Positions 22,146-33,350 are shown, counted from the stretch's first letter. The stretch is 64,000 nucleotides of DNA from Telopea speciosissima (GCF_018873765.1 NC_057920.1:10863307-10927306), one strand, 5' to 3'. Numbers and translations: made by a program. The notes: generated from the letters alone by a model not told the origin.

Positions 22146-23400
22146 TACAACAACTATTTCCAACACAAATGCAATATTAATGGAAGCAATATTTAATTAA
22201 CGAATCTTTTTTTCTGTGTTTTTTTGGTCGTCTGCATTACCACGCTTAACTAACCATATCTCTCTCTCCCCAACTTCAATCGACCTTATTTTTTCACTTA
22301 TGTAAAGATGACTCGAAGGACAATATTTCTCATGATATCACCTTCAGCTCAAGGTCAGTACATGGATCCCGAAATCGATCTACAAACTGATGCATCTATT
22401 AAAACAGGTTTCTAAAACGATGACTCCCTACTCCAACTAAACATGCATCACTCCATGAGTTTGAGTGAGTTGGTTGTTTTAACAACAATGAGTAACACAT
22501 CAGTCAAGCCACATTTCTCAACAAAATTTTGGACATTATGGTGTGTGAATTGGGAATTGACGGGTTGTGAAATATATATGGATTAATTTTTTTATGTTTA
22601 CAATTGTTTTGGACATTAGAAGTAGGTATTCAAGTAAAAAATCCTCAATTTATATAAAAATAGTGGCCTTTTTTTTTCTTTCTAAATATACATGTTTAAA
22701 GCATGTACTGTCTGTTTCTCATTTTTTACCATTCTCATTTTATTTTTTTTGTTACTGTTTTATTTAACGGCCCATTTGTAATTTTTTACCTTTTAAAAGC
22801 CAGATCATCTGTTTTTAGTTTTTTTGTTGTTCTAGTTTTTTGCTAACTATGGTCTCGCCTAAAGGCTAATTCGTGTGATTTTTTTTAATATGAAATATAG
22901 AAAATTATAAATTATTGGAAGTAGTATTCTGTCCAAGAGTGTGGTCTATGCCACTCCCATGTGTCTATCTCTTTCCTCACCAAAAGAAAATCTTAAACTT
23001 AAGGTGGAGCTTAAGCTTCCAAAAGAAACTCCACCATGGTGGGTGGAGGTGGGGAATCAGAGACTGAGGATAGGATCTAGATTCTCTCAAAGCTCTAGAG
23101 GCACGGGAAGTTTTGAAGACACCATTATGGGATAGTGTTACCCTTAAAATAATAGGTAGTAAAATTGGGGGAACACAAGTAGCAAAGAGATTTACATTCC
23201 ACTGATGCTCACTAATGAAAGCAGTCACAAGCGAAACAACTGATGCAATAGATATTGAGCTCATCACATGGATAGGGCAGGAAGAAGGGATCCAAGGGAC
23301 ATATTAGAAAAAAGGTAGTCCTGCCATTTCCAATAATCCAGCAAACAAAAGATCTCAGCAGAGGTAAAATGTTGGTTAAACTATTCCATGTCCAAGAAAG
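22146..23400. other. Gene-free AT-rich stretch
   Basis: No coding resemblance is seen. A half copy of the GGGAGTGTGG/CACTCCCATG MITE family lies at about 22926-22990; better copies are at 50234-50387 and 51461-51600. Confidence 0.45.
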
Positions 23401-23419
23401 CTAAAACTTTGGGATAAAA

Positions 23420-23640
23420 AATGGATTTCCTATTATGTTATTCAGGGAGATTAATAGTCTTGCTAACTTCCTTGCTAGGAGGGCCTTGTCTAGTGCGAGT
23501 GAGACAGTTTGGCCCATCTCCACTCCCTGGATCCAAGACCTTTGTCAGTTGGACTTCTCGACTTGTACGCGCTCCTCTTTTCAATGAAAGGATCTTTTAC
23601 CCAAAAAAAGAAAAAAAAAAAAGAATCTGGGCCAATATAG
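23420..23640 (+). mobile_element. Possible LINE 3' end with poly-A
   Basis: In one frame NFLARRALSSASETVWP, then STPWIQDLCQLDF, runs into an A-rich tail (CCCAAAAAAAGAAAAAAA). This resembles the C-terminal end of the RNase H part of plant L1 elements plus the tail. The match is short, so the call is tentative. Confidence 0.42.
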
Positions 23641-23649
23641 AAGATTGCT

Positions 23650-24140
23650 CAATGAGTAATCTCCAACCCAACTTTAGGAGGTGAGCTCTATTTTGTATTC
23701 TACATTATGAAGACCCAACTTTAGAGAGGAGATCTTCAATTGTTGCCATGCAAAAAGTACGTATCATTTGCAAACAAAAGGTGGGAAACTTCAGGTGCCC
23801 TACGTACCACCTTAATATCTCTGAAAATACCTAAATATGATTTCATAGCAGTAATAAAAATGTAAGGATTCAAGGGGCAACCTTGATGAATGTCTCTCAA
23901 ATGACATTTATATTCAGAAGAACTTCAAGCTTGATCGTATAAGAGATAGAGCATAACAATGAACAATCCAATCACACCACTGATTATCAAAAGCTAAAAA
24001 CCGAAAGATACCCATAACAAAATTCCACTTAAGCCTATCATAAGTCTTGGCCATGTCTTGCTTGAGAGTCACATAACCAACTTTCCCCTTCTTACGACGA
24101 AGATAGTGTAACATTTTTTGGGCGATAATTATATTATCAG
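23650..24140 (-). mobile_element. LINE reverse transcriptase fragment
   Basis: The minus strand encodes GYVTLKQDMAKTYDRLKWNF (plant L1 motif LK-DM-KAYDR-EW-F). Then, in changed frame, IHQGCPLNPYIFI and EVSHLLFANDT appear, the QGCPLSPYLF and FADD motifs, with the second catalytic aspartate replaced by asparagine. It is a decayed internal piece, opposite in orientation to the tail at 23420-23640. Confidence 0.72.
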
Positions 24141-24223
24141 AAATTTAACACCTTGGCATGATTGTGAAATTGGTTAAATGTTAGATGTATTCACATTGTT
24201 CAGATGTTACGGTGGCAATTGCT

Positions 24224-24394
24224 GGGATTGAGCTCCCCTTCAGGGAGCCCAACACGCCCAGGGGGTATCCAGCCATTGGGCTATGTCGCACACATCCCTA
24301 GGCATGCATCGAGATGTGTGCGGCACAACCCAACCCTTGGATGCCCCCTGGGCACTCCTTGGGTACTGAGCTCCCTGGAGAGGAGTCTGGTCCC
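24224..24394. repeat. Foldback MITE with GGGA ends
   Basis: The left arm GGGATTGAGCTCCCCTTCAGG pairs with the right arm read inward GGGACCAGACTCCTCTCCAGG. The inner parts CCAGGGGG...ATCC and ATGTCGCACACATC also pair with the other half. Flanking nine-mers do not match well, so the superfamily is open. Confidence 0.55.
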
Positions 24395-24520
24395 ACTTTT
24401 CTGCTGATGTCGAGAGCTTAGTAAGTAAATAAGTGTATAATACATTTATCCATCCATATTGATAAAAAAAAAAGTATTTTTTAAAAGCCACGGATTTTAA
24501 AGGATCAAGGATTTTTTTTG

Positions 24521-24959
24521 GGGTAAAGTACACGTACCCCCCTGTAATGCACCCAATATTCCTCGTACCCCCCTAAGCTTCTGAAAAGTCCACTTACCAC
24601 CCCTCAATATTCCACGTACCACCCCTGCTTTACCCCTCTAATGCCATTTAAGTCCACACCAAGTGTTAAATGCTAAAAAATGACCAAACTACCCTTTCTT
24701 CTATCTTTTCTAAAATTTGAAAAGACCAAATTGCCCTTACCTATTTGCTAAAATTTAAAAATACCAAAATGCCCTCATCTTCCCCAAATCATTATCTTCT
24801 TTTACATACCCAATACCACCACCACCACCCACCATTAACACCATCACCACCGTGAAGCCCCACCTCCAGCACCACCGCCACGTACCACCATTAATACCAC
24901 CAACCATCTTCTTCCCCAGATCGTTTCTCCAAAACATGAAACCCTAAACACATTTTAGG
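24521..24959. repeat. Left terminal inverted repeat of the Pack-MULE-like element
   Basis: A 439-base arm from GGGTAAAGTA to CATTTTAGG. It is the reverse complement of 25804-26226 with scattered substitutions and small indels. Its inner edge supplies the TAA that ends the captured kinase frame. Confidence 0.82.
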
Positions 24960-25602
24960 CTTCCTGTTCCTTACCTGCAACAGATTCCGGTGACATATAA
25001 AGAGGGGTTCCTCTAAAACTCAAAGACTGGCGTTTGTTCATCCTCTTCCTCTTCCTCTGTTCTATCATGGTATTCTTAGCAGAACCAAAATCAGCAATTT
25101 TCGCGACATAGTCATTACGAGTTGTGTCTAAAGAAGAAGACGAGCAAAGCACGAGCATGATATTCTGGGGTTTGATATCGCAATGAACGTAATCACGATC
25201 ATGAATATGGTTAAGACCCTGAAGAATCGAGTGGGTATAGCACCTAACATCAGTTTCAGGCAATCCGCCATGGGAGTTCTTAATCCGAGAAGCTAAGGTA
25301 CCTCCAAAGGCATATTCCAGGAAGACATTGTAGGTTAACTCACCATTCTCCATAGTCATCTCGTTGCCGTAGCAGCGTAGAATGTAAGAACATCCTTTGG
25401 ACCTGGTGAGTATCTCCCTTTCCTTCTGGAGGGTTCCGGAACGAGAGACCTCAGCCCATTTCATAGCCATCAATCGTGGGAGATGGTTTCGATGCTTGAT
25501 GACTTTCTGTTTTGCTGTGGCCAAAGAAATAGTACCGAAGCTCCCTCGACCAATGGTATAGCCTCTCCTCCTCATTCCTCCAGGACTCTTCTGTCGTTCC
25601 AT
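24955..25602 (-). pseudogene. Truncated MAPKKK-like Ser/Thr kinase, captured gene fragment
   Basis: The 215-codon frame begins with ATG at 25602. It shows a glycine loop GRGSFG (18-23), catalytic lysine in AMKW (K48), the catalytic loop HCDIKPQN (140-147), DFG (171-173) and GTPLYMSPE (198-206). HCD in place of HRD and the spacing resemble plant MAPKKK17/18/20-type kinases, which act at the top of MAP kinase cascades. It stops just after the APE-like motif, so the C-terminal half of the kinase lobe is absent. The last codons before the stop adjoin the left inverted arm, which provides TAA. The upstream 200 bases (25603-25803) may be the donor gene's leader. An active kinase is unlikely. The family is clear, the exact orthologue is not. 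Confidence 0.85.
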
Positions 25603-25803
25603 CTTGGTGGAGTGCTCAGAATGCTAGGGTTAGGGCTTCTTTCTTTCAATGTTGAACTTCCAATGTAGAGGGATTTGGGGTTTCCTGGCAAAGCAATAAA
25701 GAATTTAACGATATTAGAAGGATTAAAGAATTAAAGGAAGCCACCACACAGTAAAATTAGGATTAATGGCTGACAGTGTGTGGGGACAGTCGGGTTTTGC
25801 AAC

Positions 25804-26226
25804 CCTAAAATGGGTTTAGGGTTTCATGTTTTGGAGAAACGATCTGGGGAAGAAGATGGTTGGTGGTATTAATGGTGGTGCTGGAAGTGGGGCTTCACGA
25901 TGGTGATGGTGTTAATGGTGGGTGGTGGTGGTATTGGGTATGTAAAAGAAGATAATGATTTGGGGAAGATGAGGGCATTTTGGTATTTTCAAATTTTAGC
26001 AAATAGGTCAGGGCAATTAGGTATTTTCAAATTTTAAAAAAGATAGAAGAAAGGATAGTTTGATCATTTTTTAGCATTTAATACTTGGTGTGGACTTAAA
26101 TGGCATTAGGAGGGTAAAACATGGGTGATACGTGGAATATTGAGGGATGGTACGTGGACTTATCAGAAGCTTAGGGGATTACGAGGAATATTGGGTGCAT
26201 TTAAGGGGGGTACGTGTACTTTACCC
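25804..26226. repeat. Right terminal inverted repeat of the Pack-MULE-like element
   Basis: A 423-base arm running from CCTAAAATGGGTTTAGGG to GTACTTTACCC, paired with 24521-24959. A T12 run directly follows it. Confidence 0.82.
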
Positions 26227-26408
26227 TTTTTTTTTTTTGGGTAGAAAGATCAAGGATTAAACACGTATAAAGCGTATTATACACCATTAAATACGTTGAT
26301 TTATTAAAAAAAAAAAAAAAAAAAACTACACCCACGAAGGAAATCCCAAACAAAACTGTTCACGTTCTCTGGTTTTGGTAACCTAGCCCTTCCCCCTTGT
26401 CTCCATCT

Positions 26409-26563
26409 GAAGTGTGAGGACTCTGAACGTCCCAAACTCCCAATCGAAGTGCAGCGGCGGCCGGCGATATCCCAATCGAGTGCCGTCTCCGTTCTCAAAG
26501 TGTATTGAGTACTCACTGGCAACTGAAGGGCGTGAAAGCAGCCTTGGAGTTTCAGCCTTTTCA
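26409..26563 (+). other. Candidate non-coding first exon of the FAR1-related gene
   Basis: A GC-richer block is followed by TTTTCAG/GTACATTTTCC, a possible splice donor. The next good acceptor before the coding start is TGCTATGCAG at 28211-28220, 22 bases upstream of the ATG. A 5' leader intron of about 1.65 kb is common in FAR1-family genes, but this pairing is inference only. Confidence 0.4.
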
Positions 26564-27269
26564 GGTACATTTTCCTTTTATGTTCTTCTTCTCCTCTTCC
26601 TTTACCGACCCCACAGAAACCTCTTACCTTTCTCCAAAGTAAGGAAGAAGTCGAATGAATTAAGAAAGTAGGTAACTAGCTTCTAAGTATTGAATGCGCT
26701 TGGAATTCGGTGTGTTAAGCATATACATTTGGTTTCGTTTACTTGGTTCTTTATTGTCACTTTTGATTGTATAGTTTAGTTATCCGTTCCAGCCAGCTTC
26801 TCTATTCTGTTCTTCTTCCTTCTATTATACTCTTTCCCTCTCTGGTAACTTTTTGGAGTTTGGAGCTCCCAACAGAACAGCTGCCGAATGACCATGAAAT
26901 CCGGCCAGTTTTGGCCGATGTTTGTTTGTTCATTACTTGGGGGTTTAGGAATCCTTTCTTTGTATGATGGGCCAATGGGAAGAACTGAAGACGACTGTGA
27001 GGGTTGAGAAGGGGTGTATTTGCCCAACCGGCAAGGTCAGCAACCACCCGCCTTCTCCAGGTTATCCTTTTCCTTAGTATTTTCCCTTTTCGTTTCAGGT
27101 TTTAGGAAAGCGTCTGGTCCTTTCCTGTGTTGCTGTGATGGTATCATGAACTTTCTATTATTTTCTTTACTTTCATCTTATTTTGAATGATTGTTGTGGC
27201 ATCAATTGTGGACCAATTGCATGAGATAGATGTGTAACCCTTGATGTTTGAAGGAATATCTGTTGCAGT

Positions 27270-27401
27270 CATAGTTATCAAGGCGGGAAAGCGACCATGG
27301 CATTTTAGAGGGGCAAAATTCAAGGCGACACCGCCATGGCGCCCAAGGCGTCCAAGGCGACCAAGGGGCATGGACGCCATTGCGACGTCTTGATAACTAT
27401 G
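27270..27401. repeat. hAT-type MITE with perfect 8-bp target duplication
   Basis: The ends CATAGTTATCAAGGCG and CGTCTTGATAACTATG are inverted copies. GTTGCAGT flanks it exactly at 27262-27269 and 27402-27409, the hAT duplication length. It lies in the proposed leader intron of the FAR1-related gene. Confidence 0.82.
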
Positions 27402-27762
27402 GTTGCAGTTGCTTCAAAAAATATAGGCTGTAATAATGATTAATGTTATTATTTTGTTTGTTAGTTGGTGTACATGTTTGTTTCCTAGTGCATATATGTC
27501 CGTATTTTTTCTTCAGAGTGGTCGTATTAAACACGTACCGTATCATTGCCATATGCAGTTCATTATGCCGGATTTTTAAAAAGTATTATTGTCGTCTAGT
27601 CCGTTTAATTGTTGTATGTATCCGTACCCGTTTTATTGCTGTTACCCAACTTCATCTGTCATTTCGCAATTTTTCACTTCTCATATTTTTTCCCTCCCCA
27701 CCTTTTCCTATCTCTTCAGTCACTTATTTTGTCTAATCCTCAGCTTTACGTACTTTGTTTGT

Positions 27763-27825
27763 TTGGATCCATGTAGCCGACCCCATTAAGCTGGGATAAG
27801 GCTGAGTTTGTTGTTGTTGTTGTTA
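27763..27825 (+). mobile_element. RTE LINE 3' end, severely truncated
   Basis: GGATCCATGTAGCCGACCCC, then GGGATAAGGCTGAGT and (GTT)n. This is the same 3' end as the RTE LINE at 18194-18645, in the opposite orientation. Confidence 0.72.
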
Positions 27826-28242
27826 TTTCTCAAGATAGAAATTGGAATCTTAATTTCTTGAGATATTGGTATTTCTCAATTTCCAGTTGCAGTGTTAACT
27901 ATCATAACTCTATCACTCCCTTATGGAGCTTTGAATGAGCATAGCTTCATGGAGTGGTATACTGAGATGTTTTGTTTAAGGGTGAATATAATTTTAGGTG
28001 GCTACTGCCTCGTATCGTTTATTGACTTTATTCTGGATATTACAATCAAAGTAATTCAAGAATATCTTTTAGGTTCTTGATTTAGTGTCATGCTAATTTT
28101 TCAAATATAAATTTGATTGAAAACTAGGTGGATGCCTGACATGATTATGTATTTGGTTTGTTCTTATATAGTTTTCCTGTTGTTGTTACCTATGACACTA
28201 ATAATTAATTTGCTATGCAGGCAATTATCGTGTTTTTAAACT

Positions 28243-30249
28243 ATGGGAGACGAAGACATTGGTCTAGATGTTGAGAATCAGCCTCAGATCGGCATGAAGT
28301 TTAATTCAGAGAATGAGGCATATGATTTCTACAATAGCTATGGGGGAAGGATGGGTTTTAGTGTTAGGAGAGAATATGCACATAAGAGCAAAAAAGATAA
28401 GACAATCATAACTTCAAGGAGATTCGTATGTAGTAAACAAGGATATCGAAAAAAAGACAAGCGAGATATTGGTCCAAACAAACCTCGAGCAGAGACAAGG
28501 ACCGATTGTCCTGCACGGATGGGGATTGCACTTTTGGATAATGGACAATACCAGTGTCGTGATTTTGTTGAAGAGCATAATCACCTCCTTCATCTACCGA
28601 TTACCATTCATATGATGCGGTCACAACGGAAACTTTCAGATGTACATGCTTTTGAAATCAATTTGGCTGATGATTCCAGAATCATACCTTAGGCCATGTT
28701 TGAGTGTATGGGTAGGCAAGCAGGTGGGACACAAAACTTTGGGTACATCCGAGAAGATCATAAAAATTATCTCCGAACTAAACGTCAGCGTGACTTATCT
28801 TATGGTGAAGCCGGGAGTTTGTTACTGTACTTTCAAAAACAAATTCGGGTCAATCCCTTTTTTACTTACTCATTGCAGTTTGATAGTGAAGAAAAAATAA
28901 CAAATATATTTTGGGCCGATCCGGAGATGATATTAGATTATGCACAGTTTGGTGATGTTGTTAACTTTGATACTACATTTTTCACCAACAAAGAATATAG
29001 GCCGTTTGGTATTTTTGCTGGATTTAATCATCATAGAGGAGTTGTCATATTTGGGGCTGCACTGTTATACGATGAGACAGTTGAATCTTTCAAATGGTTG
29101 TTTGAGACATTCTTGGAAACTAATGGGCAAAAGAAGCCTATAACCATTTTTACTGATCAAGATGCTGCAATTGAAAAGGCAATACTTGAGGTGTTTCCTG
29201 AGACATGGCATAGATTGTGTACTCGACAGATTATGCAAAATAGTATAAAACATCTAGGGAATTTGATGAAGGATGAAACAAGTTTTTTGAAAGATTTCAA
29301 AACTTGTATGTCTCATTATGAGGAGGAACTAGAATTTGAAAAGGCATGGAAAAAACTGTGTAATGATTATCGAGTTGAAAATGATTTATGGTTGGATCGT
29401 ATTTATGGGCTAAAAGAGAAATGGGCAAAGTGTTATATGAAGAAGACCTTCAGTATAGGTATGCAAAGTACACAACTCAGTGGAAAATTAAATGGGGACT
29501 TGAAGGATTACTTGAAATTCAGTTTGGATATTGTGCAATTTTTTAAACATTTTGAAAGGGTAGTGAATGATAAGCGTGATAAAGAATTAAAGGTTGAGTT
29601 TGATGCAAGAAATAAGCTGCCAAGAAATCTGTTTTCCAAGTCACCCATTATGAAACAAGCAGGAGAAGTTTACACTCCTTGGATATTTGAAGAATTTCAA
29701 GAGGAGTATAAGTGGATTAGTGCTTGCTACATTAAATTTCGGAATGAAAGTAATGCCTTGTATGAGTATGTAGTTGCTGTTGTTGAGCAAGAAGGGGATT
29801 TTAAAGTCTTGTGTAACCTATTTGAGTCTATGGTTGAATGTAGCTGCAGGAAATTTGAGACATTTGGTATTCTATGTTGCCATGCTTTGAAAATTCTAGA
29901 TGTGCTAGATATCAAGTTCATTCCTGAAGCATATGTTTTGAAGAGATGGACGCGGGCAGCAAGAGACATGGTGGTGAAAGATAATAAGGGAAAACAAGTT
30001 GAAGAAGATGTTCATTTGGATTGTACACAACGTTATAGGCTTCTTTGTCCCATACTAATTAAGATAGCATTACAAGCATCTTATTCAGTAGAGGGATATG
30101 CTTTGGCAATCAAAGCTGCTAATGAGTTGTGTAAAAAGCTTAAAAATCTTTACATCGATGCTCCGCATCTAGATGCTTCAAGTAACGGTTCTTATGTGAG
30201 AAAAGCAAAACGACTTAAGAAGAGAAAGGGTTACAAAGTTGGACAATGA
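28243..30249 (+). CDS. FAR1-RELATED SEQUENCE (FRS)-like protein, one in-frame stop
   Basis: FRS/FAR1 proteins are nuclear, transposase-derived transcription factors. The first 149 codons hold a FAR1 DNA-binding zinc finger (FVCSKQG, TDCPARM, HNH; C63, C89, H112, H114). After a TAG at 28690-28692 the same frame continues for 517 codons from ATG 28696. This part has the MULE transposase fold (NFDTTF, IFTDQDAA) and a SWIM zinc finger (CSC ... CCH) at about 380-396, ending at TGA 30247-30249. The TAG sits where relatives usually have AAG (lysine), so one base change explains it. The motif usually C-T-W-H is C-T-R-Q here. Either a young pseudogene or two shorter products; the downstream frame alone would lack DNA binding. 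The start is the first ATG after a plausible 3' splice site (TGCTATGCAG). Confidence 0.88.
28690..28692 (+). other. In-frame TAG inside the FRS-like gene
   Basis: The codon after RIIP is TAG, followed by GCC ATG TTT GAG in the same frame. Coding similarity to FRS proteins runs straight across it, so it is an internal stop and not a natural gene end. Confidence 0.9.
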
Positions 30250-33090
30250 TTGAATAGTTGGGTGGAAAAGTAAGGCACGAGAAAGAAAAAAGTTCTCACA
30301 ACTAATTCCCAAGCTTCTCAGGAATTGTAATCAAGTGCACCCTCCAATTCAGTACAATGGAATCCTTCAGATGGATCTCAAGAAATGGAGAACAACAACA
30401 GTTTTACTTCACTATTAGTGGTACATCTCATTAAACATTGCACATTTCATTAGATATGACTCCAATCCCCTATATTAATTGAATTGTTGTCTTTGTGCAG
30501 GGATCATTTGATCATTCCCAGCCTCTGCAATTTTCCTAACAAGGCTCAACATCTATGGTACACCATACTCAAGCAGAGGAAAGAAATGGTGGATTGAGTC
30601 AACCATCCATGTGCCCTTCTCCTAATGTTACACCTACCGTTCATGATCAAATTTCCAATTTTTTTCATGATTCGGATCATATTTGTATGTACTTCGAAAC
30701 ACATTTGGAGTAGTAAGGAATGATATGTCATTTTTTGGAATCATATGGAATTTGTTGGATTGATATGAAAATTTTTGGAATGATATGGGATTTGTTGGAA
30801 TGTTATAAAATTTTCTGGACTGATATAATTTTTTTTGGAATTATATGGAATTTGTTAGAATGATATCCAGCCCATAGAGCAGAGAACCAGGTTCAGCAGT
30901 GGTTACCACTCCAACAGCCTCCATGCCTGCATCAGATCACTTCTGAACAAATTGGCATCACCTTAACCCAAACAACAAGGATTGACAGAAATAGATTCAT
31001 TTAAACTTGAAGAATGAAATGGACTGTCATCCCAAAAGAAAGAAAAGGGGTGGGGGGAGTAACAGGAATTACTGAATGTGTTAAAATTCTTGTAAACTTG
31101 TATCATTAATTATAGTTTTAGTACTTCTTATCCAAATGGTTCCTTAGGAGATATTTTAATTTCAAAGGTACACATATACATCAAATTGATGTTTATTAAG
31201 TATTTATTTCAGTCCAACTTACAAAAGGTTGGTAAGGAGGCAGGTGACATTGCATGAAGCAAGCTCAAAACTAGGTCTCCTACTGCATGGTCAAGTCAAG
31301 ACAACATGAAGATCCTCAACCCTTTTGTGATATTTTCTTCTCATTAACCTTCGATATGTCTTTTGTAGAAAATCCCCCCCCCCTCTTACCTATTTGAGGA
31401 TAACAATTTTGGAAATTTTTTTCTTTTTCAATTTTCCATAGCTTAGTCCCAAGAGGAAGAATATTCATTGTTTATGTAGTGACAACACTGTCTAACCGAG
31501 TCACTATGGCCTCTGTCCCATTGGTTTACTGAACCGAAATGATTCATTTCCCTGTTACACAAAGTTTGGGCCTTTGGGGGATTGGGGTGTGTTGGAGGTG
31601 GAAGCCTATTCAGTTTTCTTCTCTCGTGTTTTTTTTTTTTTTTTGGGGGGGGGGGTGTGGGTTGTGTTGTCAAGTTACTTATATGTGGTCATCTGCTTCC
31701 TTCACTGTTCTTATATATGGTGCTTGAGATTTCCATTGTGTAACTAATGTAATGCTGAATGGTCTCTAGTTGACAAACTTGATTGGATGCTGCTTTAATT
31801 GGCCATGGCCAATGGTTGTATTGCCATAGAGTCCAAACTGTCAGATAAAATGGATCATCTTGTGTTGTTACATAAATGATTGATGTACAGTCTTAGTTCA
31901 GATGGGTTGGCCCCCGGATATTTTAACTGGTCCAGATTGGGCTGGATTCACTGGTTTAGATGATTATAATGCCTAGCAAATGGCAATGTATCCTGTTCTC
32001 TCCCCCCCCCCCCCCTCCCACACACACATAGAAAGAACTTGTAATTGTGTTTCTTATTTTTGTCCTTGATTCTCGATGCGTGCATCTCAATACTTGTGTT
32101 TTGCTTGATTGAACCTGTTCATGGAAAGGTTGAATCATCTAACCAAGTCATAAAGAGAATTCCATTTTATAGAGTCAGCAAATGCCCTGTGTAATCTTAT
32201 CCGCAATTTAAACAAGTCCTTCGGACAGCTACTCTTAGTGAGTCTTCTGAAAAAATAACATTGTATATAGGATCCTTCCCCACCCCCAACCAAAAAAAAA
32301 AAAACCATGTTGAGAGGCCATTCAGACAAGTAATGTGGAACACAATAGCTTAAACTAGCTAGGGCCTAAGGGATTCCAGGATTTAAGTTAGCTTGTTGGG
32401 AAAATTCATGAATAATCTCTTCTTAGGAACTAAGGGGCTACTAGTATTTTGTGCAACCTGGCAACTCTTGCCTCTGTTTTGCTTCCCTCTTGTATTTACA
32501 CTCAAGGACTTGCTTCCTCATTAAGATCTTACTCCCTGTAAGTAGAACAGTATGAATAAAATGTAATTGAATCACCAGATATAGGTTGAATAAAACTTGA
32601 CTCGCGAAGCCATATTCCAAACTACTTATTGGCTACCCAAATGCTCTTCAGTCATCCCAATATAGTTAAAACTATATAAACATCTCAAAACTGACAAACA
32701 CGTCATGTTGAATAAGGAGGCGGCCAACGAAACATAATTTAGTAGGCTCTCCTTGTTATCCTCGTCTCAGATCTGATTCACTGTTCACTGGTCAAACATT
32801 GCTTCAACATATTTCTTATTTTCTAATTTTCTTGTGGTTATTTTGTTAGTTACTATTTGTTAAGGATGGGAGCTCAGTTGAAAAACCTATTTCCACATTA
32901 ATTGCTCTGTTACTATCTCTGCTAGCTAGTATGATATGATCATATAAAGGAACTGGGCTCATATCATCTCTAGAACTTCTTTAAATTTATTGAATACCTA
33001 GAAAAGAAGCATATGAACTTTACACTTTTGTTGCAGATACATGTAATCACTCAATTACTTAAAATATTGTGGTCTTAGTTTGAGTTCACA
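30250..33090. other. Stretch downstream of the FRS-like gene, no gene seen
   Basis: The first few hundred bases may be 3' leader or untranslated sequence of the FRS-like gene, with an acceptor-like TTTGTGCAG near 30500. The rest holds a minisatellite, homopolymers (31630-31660, 32000-32020) and AT-rich sequence without coding resemblance. Confidence 0.4.
30717..30870. repeat. Degenerate minisatellite, GGAATGATATG-type unit
   Basis: About four imperfect units of about 38-40 bases each contain TTTTTGGAATGATATGG and ATTTGTTGGAATG, alternating. The units have diverged by several bases each. Confidence 0.75.
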
Positions 33091-33350
33091 GTCATGTGGA
33101 AGACTGGGAGGCAGGGGATTAACTGCTTACAGCAACTGAATGCTGCAAATGTCCACACTGCTTTGTTAGAAAAGGGTCAAAATTGTGTCATGGAGGCATC
33201 TCTTACTCTCATTCACGAGATAGAGATTTTGGAAGAAGCTTTGAAGGTGATGAACCATTTGGAGGAGAAAAAGAAAAGGGGCTGCGGACAAAGTTTGGAG
33301 TTGGAAGGAAGAAGGAAGTCATTGGAGTTAAAAGGAGGAAGTTAGGATAC
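33090..33350 (+). other. Unassigned open stretch with charged residues
   Basis: Two overlapping frames are open here and one is rich in Glu, Lys and Gly. No family is recognised and no flanking splice pair is decisive. It may be an exon scrap or chance open sequence. Confidence 0.2.

Larger units (their letters stand above)
19640..22146 (-). mobile_element. L1-type LINE carrying ORF1 only
   Basis: On the minus strand the element starts near 22146, carries an ORF1 of the plant L1 type and ends in a LINE-like AT-rich 3' end (CTTCAATAAAAGTTTTATT) with an A-run at 19640-19650. The endonuclease/reverse-transcriptase ORF2 expected after ORF1 is absent. Fewer than 150 bases separate the end of ORF1 from the tail. 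It may be an internally deleted copy or a member of an ORF1-only subfamily. I found no clear target duplication. Confidence 0.7.
24521..26226. mobile_element. Pack-MULE-like element carrying a kinase gene fragment
   Basis: Two long inverted arms, 24521-24959 and 25804-26226, start GGGTAAAGTACACGTACCCCCC and end with its complement. They match along nearly their full length, including a CACCACCACC/GGTGGTGGT block. Between them lie 844 bases of non-transposon sequence with the 5' part of a protein kinase gene on the minus strand. There is no transposase. The outer flanks share GATCAAGGATT (24503-24513 and 26249-26259), a candidate target duplication set off by T-runs. Long arms and a captured host gene piece fit a Pack-MULE. 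Confidence 0.8.

Noticed and set aside
24740-24937. Glycine-rich small protein on the minus strand
   Set aside because: It lies in the left inverted arm of the Pack-MULE-like element and reflects its GGTGGTGGT block.
28690-28692. Programmed stop-codon readthrough in the FRS-like gene
   Set aside because: The context after TAG (GCC ATG) is not a known readthrough signal, and a single-base change from AAG is simpler.
28240-30249. Active Mutator transposon around the FRS-like gene
   Set aside because: No inverted ends or target duplication flank it, and the FAR1 zinc finger plus MULE and SWIM layout is that of domesticated FRS host genes.
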